Origin: Hsuehochloa calcarea
Taxonomy: Eukaryota > Streptophyta > Magnoliopsida > Poales > Poaceae
Length of the DNA stretch: 64,000 nucleotides
Direction of reading: 5' to 3'
NCBI GenBank assembly: GCA_036346395.1
Contig: CM070599.1
Span: 20,017,232 to 20,081,231 of the forward strand
A model generated the notes under the pieces. The model saw nothing but the letters and a program-made list of their open reading frames with translations, did no database searches and was not told where the DNA came from. The position numbers and the translations under genes were made by a program. Below, piece after piece: positions 57,885-64,000 of the stretch; within the stretch, counting starts at the first letter, position 1; the number at the start of each line of letters is the position of its first letter.

Positions 57885-59721
57885 TGAAGGACCGAAATGG
57901 CAACAGAGGGGGTGAATGGTGCCTTCAAAAATTAAGATCCTCCCCTCTCAAGTGTCCACACAACAACCCAATACACTTTGATAATCCAAAGACGAGAAGC
58001 GAATCAAATCTAAGAAGTTAAACAAGATCTGTGCGGTTCTGTCAGAAATCGAAAGTTCCGATTATCCCTGCGGTAGTTCCGCACTGCGGTAGTTCCGGTC
58101 ACCCAGGCGGAAGTTCCCAAATTTCTGGGCTGCTCTGTCGACAATCGGAAGTTCCGGTCTTCCAGTACGGAAGTTCCGCACGCGGTAGTTCCGGCGTGTA
58201 ACCGCGGAAGTTCCGATTGCCACAGACTGAAGAACAACACGTACTGGTATTTGCCAAAAATCCGAAATACTCACGATTTGCTGCTCTTCTCGGGTCAATT
58301 CTCACAGGACATCATCCTAAACATTATATTGACCTCATTGAGAAGAAATTTCAGACAAAGATCCACTAATCAAAGAAAAATCGGATTTTTTGATAAAACT
58401 TGGCAGGAGAGACAAAAAACCGAAATTCGCAAGATTCTTGGATTCTTGGCTTATGAAACTTTGAGGATATGTTAGCAACAGCCATAGAACTCCAGATAAC
58501 AAGTTTCATGCCATCTCACAAAAGGGAATCAGAAAAACATCAAAACCCTAGATATTCAAAAACATGAACAGAGAGATGAACTTCAACCAAAACAATCTCA
58601 TATTGATATAGAGGATCATAGAGATGTTCCCATACGTATGTACATTCAGAAGTAAAGATTACATGATTCTCAATCCATCCTCTCCCTCTCCATACAAGAA
58701 CACACAAGAGCAAATGAGAGAGAGCACCAGGAAGTCAAGAAGAGAGAAACAAACGTAGAGACATCTCCTGCTCACTTCTGTCCACTCCCAACAACTAAAG
58801 CCACAGAGCAAAACAACCTCCCAAAGGCTCTTTTGACTAGCTAACCCTAATCCTCTCTCAAGTGACCTACCAACTAAGGAGACATCCCCTCCTTATATAG
58901 GCACCAGCTAACGGGTCGCAAACCCATTACGCCAGACAAAATCCGAACGGAGCCCGCTCCCGCTTGTGCAGCATTGCAAAATTACCATTTCGCCCCTCGT
59001 GCACCTTCTGGGAAGCTCCCACATTCCTTGTTGTCCACGACTCGCAACCACCTCGAGTTCACGCCGTCTTCGACACACTTAGACCGTTCTGACCTCAACG
59101 CCACCTGCGTCTAGTCCGGTCTCCACGTGTCTCGCCACGACTCCGCCTCGACGTCCTGCAGCCAACATAGATAATAAACACATCACATAGCATTGTTCGA
59201 GATAAAGGAATTAACATTTGTACTTGTCTCAAACTCATACACGAACCAACCAACTCAAAATAAAAAATTATGCACTCACTGCTCAGGTCTACGCACAATC
59301 GGAAGTTCCGCTTTCCCAGGGCGGAAGTTCCGATGAACGGTACTCAAGATTCGAGCGGAAGTTCCGCACAAGATGTAATCAAATCAAAGCGAAAGACAAC
59401 TGGCAAAGTGAATCAAATCATAAACTTTTCAACAAAAGTGTCAAATACTCATCACTCGCATGGGGACACCTCTCACATGGTCTCTCAAATACATTTACTA
59501 AGCCAAGTTGCACTTTGCAGACTTGTGGTTGTACTTATTTTACACGGGAGGTCATGACAAGATTAAGTTCTTAGGGTTGTCTAGGTGGTTCATTCCATAA
59601 ACCATTCACAACCAACATTCCTTGGGCTACATTAGCACCCAACATCTCGTTCGACATATCATCTGCCCAGATGGTAACAACAAAATTTTAGGGTTTTTGA
59701 GGAGCAAAATACATCAACTCA
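57885..59721 (-). mobile_element. Sirevirus-like solo LTR (1837 bp)
   Basis: On the minus strand it starts TGAGTTGATGTATTTTGC at 59721 and ends CATTTCGGTCCTTCA at 57885, with the CACCATTCACCCCCTCTG signature near its end, as in the LTR at 1577-3838. Flanks AATAT (57880-57884) and ACTAT (59722-59726) match at four of five bases. No internal domain is present. Confidence 0.7.
58035..58225. repeat. Array of CGGAAGTTCCG palindromes in the Sirevirus-like LTR
   Basis: The motifs GGAAGTTCCG and GGTAGTTCCG, with variants, occur about ten times between 58037 and 58220, and again at 59289-59367 (CGGAAGTTCCGCTTTC, GCGGAAGTTCCGATG, GCGGAAGTTCCGCAC). Many are exact dyads. Confidence 0.85.
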
Positions 59722-59726
59722 ACTAT

Positions 59727-61010
59727 TTCAGTCATTTACCCACAATGACTGCCCAAAAACCACTTTCACATTTAAAAAATGATGATTGTGACATTTAATG
59801 TCCTAGTACTTAAGTAAGACTAGCATGACACTTACGTACAAACTGTAACTACTAATTACCATATAGTTACTAGGGTGACATGGAATAATGGGTTCAAATG
59901 TCAAGAGATGGGATAATAATTAGTTAATCATCAAATAGGTGTTTAACTACCTTAAGTTTATTTAACATACATTTGCATAGGAAATTAAAGCATGCAAATT
60001 TGATATTTTAAAAGAATATAATTTGCATAAAATGTAGGTTCAATATGATCAAATTATTGACTTGAGCTTGATCGACGTGGAGGTCTTCCGCGTCCTCGAC
60101 TAATCGGACGTTAGTACCGGAAAAAGGCACAACAATAAAGAGAGCAAATAAATACAAAACCCAAAGCAAATGAACTCCAACATTAACCAAACCAGTACCA
60201 AAAGGTAGATCCTGAATTTACAAATTTTTGGGCACAAATTTCATAATTTTTGGAGTTAAAATGAAGGATATATGAATTTATGAAGATTTACTAAAAATTT
60301 TAGTTAAAAGGAAAATCATAAAATGGGGATTAATTCTGGTGCTGACACGTGTCCCTCGGTGCATAGAATAGTGCATTAACCGAGCTCACGCACGGGCACA
60401 CGAGTCCACGGAACAATACCCCCGTGGGTCCCACATGTCAGCCACAGAGGCAGAAGAAACAGATTACTTTAAAACGTGTTATTGTTCACGGGCCCACTTA
60501 CCATCGGCACAGGAGAAAGATTAACACTTCATTAGCGCCAGCTAATCAAGGATTAACCCTTAAGCGCTAAAGTGATGACACGACAAATGACAGCTACAGT
60601 GTTTCTTCCCTCCGATCGAAACAAAGCCGAGGGGAAAACGGCGGCGCCGCGGCAGAACACCAGCGAGGAGGGGATGGCGGCGGCGGGGAAGGGCCAAAAT
60701 GGGATGCCCTCCCCGAGGCGAAGCTGGTGGTGGTGACGGCGGCGTCATAGGATCGCCGAAGCGGCGGCATCATCTGGACGGCCAAACCTAGTGGGGCGGC
60801 CCAGTGGCGCTCTTGAGCTGGGGAAGGCGGCCACGAGCACCGGGGAGTGCCCAGGTACTCATCGGAGGCGAGGGGGAAGCCAGAGGTGGCCGGAGAGAAG
60901 CTGACGACGACGACCCGAGGCGGCGACGATGAGGGTAACGACAGTAGCTCACTAGAGGAGGGGAGTGAAGGGTTACGAGCAAGGCTACGATAGCACAAAC
61001 AAAAATTTTA
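59727..61010. other. Non-genic region, probably the right part of the TGTCGG LTR
   Basis: The AT-rich part (59727-60330) is followed by a GC-rich part (60560-60960) with open frames on both strands but no known domain, the same order as in 28817-31000. I therefore read it as LTR sequence and not as a gene. Confidence 0.4.
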
Positions 61011-61039
61011 CCGTGTAACCAATGAACCACCGCTAGTAA

Positions 61040-62244
61040 TAGATCACGAGATTACCGCTAGACGCGCCGACTCGTAGTGGAAGTAGAGTCGTTGTAGCGA
61101 GTTGATGCAGTCGTAGTCGTACTCTCGACGCGTCTCCTCCTTTGAGCGGTCGTACTCGCCGCGCGTCTGCTCCTCCAAGTGGTCGTACTCACCGCACGAC
61201 TTCTCCTTTGACACCGGTGATCGTCATGAGTTGCAGATCGTCCTAGTGCTGATGCTTCGCAACAACACCTCCGAGGTATCCACACGTACGGGGCAGGATC
61301 ACCACGCGCTGGAGTGCTAACACCGGCAGTGTGGTTGAGAAGGCATGGCTATTAGAGTTTCGGGAGTTCTTCCAAAGATCATCCTCGTCCTCACCCCATG
61401 CCACCGCCCCTCTTTATATAGGCATCCATGATGGGTCTCGACCTTGAGGCCCATTAGGAACTCGTGGCCTATACGAATTCGGATCACCATCCAAAACAGA
61501 TCCTAACCCTTTAAGTGTGCGACCCTACAGGTTCATGTTTAATCGGTTATGACTCGGAAACTCTTTTCCGACCACCAGTCGTTAGCGGTACCTAGCAGCA
61601 CATAACGATTCCCAAATACACAGAATATATCGAACGAACCTTGATGTAATATGATCTATGACTAGGTCCTCATCACTTACGATCAGTTCGTATCTCCATA
61701 CAACTAGATCGTATTTGGTCCCGACCAGTTCGTAATTTCTTACGGCCAGGTTCTTACCATTCTGTGATTACGTTCGACCAATTTACGACCAACTCGTATC
61801 TCCATACGACTAGTCTGTAACTGATAGAACTAAGCGACCTACTCATGCATTCTCCCTTGGCCTCACGATGTTTGGTTGAACTCCAGGTGAGATGTTGTGT
61901 CATCCATAGATTATTCAATACTTTCTCAATCGATTATCGGATAACTTCATGTGGTCAACGCTTCGACCACTAGCAGCATGGCCATACACTTTCTTTATCC
62001 GATCACCACGAGGGGTCCAGAGACATCTCTCCTGTTATGTTAGGAGGGGCAAATCTCATCTCGACTAGTCACATCCCTTTGCATGTTTTATAGCATACCC
62101 GAAAGCTACCTTTATAACTACCCAGCCATTTAGTAGCGTTCAAGAACCCCTAAAGCTATTACACATGAGGAATAATGCCGATTTCAGTCTAGGATTATAC
62201 ATCATCATTACTTGAGACCAACTATTGACACAAAGATTCATAAT
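61040..62244 (-). mobile_element. Second Angela/BARE-like LTR fragment
   Basis: 61961-62244 matches 52507-52790 (CTTCGACCACTAGCAGCATG, TCTCCTGTTATGTTAGGAGG). The region to the left (TTTATATAGGC at 61414, GTTCGTATCTCCATAC repeats at 61690-61810) is the expected remainder of such an LTR. It stops at about 62244 without its TGTTGG end. Confidence 0.65.
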
Positions 62245-62607
62245 AAAGACACAAAGATATTTTTTCAAATTTTGCTATTTTGAAACCAAGACAAGATTTA
62301 AATCTTTGAAATTTGAAGTTTAATTTTTTTGGAGGGTTTTTGAAATTAAACTAACTTTTAAATTACTGAAAAAGGATATTACAATATTTCTTGCGTAATT
62401 TGTTCCCATACCGGACTAGTCCAATTATAAAACCATCCGTGATGGGGATGGGTCCCAGTCAATGCTAATCTTTTTAGTGGGGGCATGGACAGACACATAT
62501 GCAACCCCACAATTGTTTTCATTCGCAAAAACCACATATTTACTTGGTAAAAATCCGTGGACTTGACTCTATTATAAAATAGTATAAAAAGCTTAAGGAA
62601 AAACATA
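62245..62607. other. Intergenic region, no recognised feature
   Basis: AT-rich, no supported gene or repeat. Confidence 0.4.
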
Positions 62608-62609
62608 TA

Positions 62610-62824
62610 CTCCTCCGTACTTTTTTGCTAGACGTTTTTTTATTGTATTTGAGATATGATTTATTACAATATCACAAAAGTACTTTTAATGACACTCTAA
62701 TGATATAGTTTTCATATAGGCTATTTATATAATTTTAAAATATTAGTGGTCAAACTTTCACTTAAAGTTTGACGGTACAAATTCTAAAACGTCAAATAAA
62801 AATAAAAGGAACGGAGGGAGGGAG
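62610..62824. mobile_element. Stowaway-type MITE upstream of the kinase-like gene
   Basis: The left end CTCCTCCGTAC and the right end ...GGAACGGAGGGAGGGAG are inverse CTCCCTCCGT-type termini. TA dinucleotides flank both ends (62608-62609 and 62825-62826). The AT-rich 215-bp interior is typical. It ends about 88 bp before the ATG at 62913, so it forms part of the promoter region. A TATATGATC element lies at 62825-62833. Confidence 0.75.
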
Positions 62825-62912
62825 TATATGATCTCTAGAGAGTCTTTCTTCTAAACCTACAGATTTCTCTCAGTTTCTAAAGTTAGAACTTCGAACACCA
62901 GCAGAGCGAGAG

Positions 62913-63811
62913 ATGGGATTCCTCGTTCTCCTACTTGCGTTGTTAGGGATGCAGACAGCACGAGCATCGGGTACTGTAACGGGAAGCGCCCGAGATGGGA
63001 GCAACGGTAGCCTTGTTGTTCCTCCCTCCGCCGCCCCGCTCGCCGGCTGTCCAACAAAGTGCGGCAACCTGAGCTTCGCCTACCCCTTCGGCATCGGCTC
63101 CGGCTGTTTCCGCGACCCCGACTTCAACCTCACCTGCGTCAACGGCACCGCCCTGCAGCCCGCTAAACTCTTCTTGCGCGACGGCACCACCGAAGTCACC
63201 GACGATCTGGGCATCGAGGTCGGCTGGTCGGACTACATCAGCACCACCTTTGCACGCACCATCCCCCTCGTCTCCGGCGTGGACGTCTACAATATGTCAT
63301 GGGCGCCTCCCGGAAGGTCTTTCACTCTACTTCGCCGTGCTGAACATCACCTGCTGCGACTTTGACATCTACCAGCTCAACCGGGACACGAACACGACGT
63401 TGAAGGTCTGCACGGTCACCTGCCCCGACGGACGGATCACGGAGACGGCAGCCAGGGAGAACTGCAACGGCACCGGGTGCTGTGAAGTGTTTCTCCTGAA
63501 TAATGCTCGTGGTTTTCAGCTCAGCTTCGTCCGGCGGCAAAACGCGAGCGGAGTCGGAGTCGGAGGGTACCCTGACAGGAGCTCCCTGTGGGACAGGATC
63601 AGCATAGCAACTAGGTTCGCCGAACTCCTGTGGGCCGTGACGGATCAACCGAGATGCGCCGGCGCCATGGAAGACGCGGTGACCTACGCCTGCCTCAGCA
63701 GCCAAAGCAGGTGCGTCGATAGTACGTGGACCAATATGGGTTACCAGTGCCGGTGCAACGGTGGGTACGTAGGCAACCCCTACGTTCGTGATGGCTGTTT
63801 GCGCGACAAAG
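62913..63811 (+). CDS. Wall-associated-receptor-kinase-like protein, extracellular exon, frameshifted and cut by the window edge
   Basis: WAK and WAK-like proteins are plasma-membrane receptor kinases whose extracellular GUB_WAK_bind domain binds pectin-type wall components. This exon encodes a signal peptide (MGFLVLLLALLGMQTARASG) and a GUB_WAK_bind block with GCPTKCGNLSFAYPFG, GIGSGCF and FNLTCVNGT. Further conserved parts are VDVYNMSW, NITCCDFDIYQL, CEVFLLNNARGFQLSFVRR, CAGAMEDAVTYACLS, and an EGF-like start GYQCRCNGGYVGNPYV. The frame changes by +1 near 63327 (after GRSFT, before YFAVLN), so the 62913 frame ends early, while the rest stays in the 63250-63909 frame. The exon ends at a probable donor GGTACCTC (63811/63812) after CLRDKG. 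The transmembrane and kinase parts lie outside. It is either a pseudogene or carries a sequence error. A WAK-like protein without a kinase is also possible. Confidence 0.75.
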
Positions 63812-64000
63812 GTACCTCGGTGAAAAGAACACTTAAATTCTCAGTCCTTGTTATATCTAGTGGATCTAAACTTTGGGTTTATGCTACCAGCAAACAAAAG
63901 CATAATTAATCAGCGTTAGAAAAACGTGTGTGTGTGTGTGGAAATTATTTTCAAATCTTGAACTTCAAATTTTGTTCTTGAATTTTGAAGTAGGGGGAAA
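63812..64000 (+). other. Start of the first intron of the kinase-like gene
   Basis: AT-rich sequence with a short (GT)n tract at about 63924-63940, no acceptor before the window ends. Confidence 0.5.

Noticed and set aside
58035..58225. CRISPR-like array of regularly repeated dyads
   Set aside because: Repeats are short, irregularly spaced, without unique spacers of constant length, and inside a plant LTR.
60594..61030. Minus-strand open frames of 134 and 80 aa
   Set aside because: Low-complexity Pro/Ser composition in a GC-rich LTR-like block, no domain.
52507..62244. A single Angela/BARE element bounded by the two LTR fragments
   Set aside because: Both fragments are truncated and no gag-pol of that element lies between them. 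The intervening MULE and other LTRs do not look nested within an Angela interior.

Overview
The window is nuclear DNA from a plant, almost certainly a grass (Poaceae) and probably a panicoid. The evidence is a 22-exon nuclear gene with GT-AG introns, a GC-rich first exon, a wall-associated-kinase-like gene at the right edge, and dense nested grass-type transposons: Ty3/gypsy, Ty1/copia including Sirevirus-like and Angela/BARE-like LTRs, CACTA, MULE, hAT and Stowaway MITEs. I see no bacterial, phage, CRISPR or organellar content.

Layout. 1-4465 is a remnant of a transposon-borne gene resembling plant-mobile-domain (PMD) proteins, split by a Sirevirus-like LTR region (about 1089-3838). 4932-22561 (+) is the one clearly intact gene: an importin-beta-family nuclear import receptor of the SAD2/importin-7/8 type. 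Its 22 exons sum to 3090 nt (1029 aa) with all phases consistent. Its introns hold a degenerate copia element (9089-13256), a hAT-type MITE with an 8-bp target duplication (14781-15012), a GC-AG intron (15641-15728) and several repeats. 22562-24508 is the 3' UTR and intergenic DNA.

24509-28816 holds two CACTA right termini and a decayed CACTA gene with an Ulp1-like cysteine-protease fold. 28817-31279 is a gypsy-type LTR fragment. 31280-38399 (-) is a copia element split by a 2.5-kb solo LTR (33227-35738, TSD GTCTC). About 38400-52506 is a second copy of the PMD transposon on the minus strand. It is interrupted by a complete-ended gypsy element (39006-47414, TSD ACGTA) and by another LTR (49838-51782).

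52507-62244 contains two Angela-like LTR pieces, a decayed MuDR-type transposase (53194-54905), and an LTR (56656 onward) that received a Sirevirus-like solo LTR (57885-59721). A Stowaway MITE (62610-62824) lies just upstream of a wall-associated-kinase-like gene (62913-63811 and beyond the window), whose first exon carries a frameshift.

How it fits together. Only the importin gene, and possibly the kinase gene, look like host functions. The rest is a layered record of insertion. Its order can be read from target-site duplications: PMD-MULE, then gypsy; copia, then solo LTR; LTR with TGTCGG ends, then Sirevirus-like solo LTR. I found no convincing new functional system. The most unusual structures are a near-perfect 62-bp-arm palindrome in a CACTA end, a duplicated LTR-end plus primer-binding-site module in the gypsy element, and a gypsy reverse-transcriptase remnant embedded in LTR-derived blocks.
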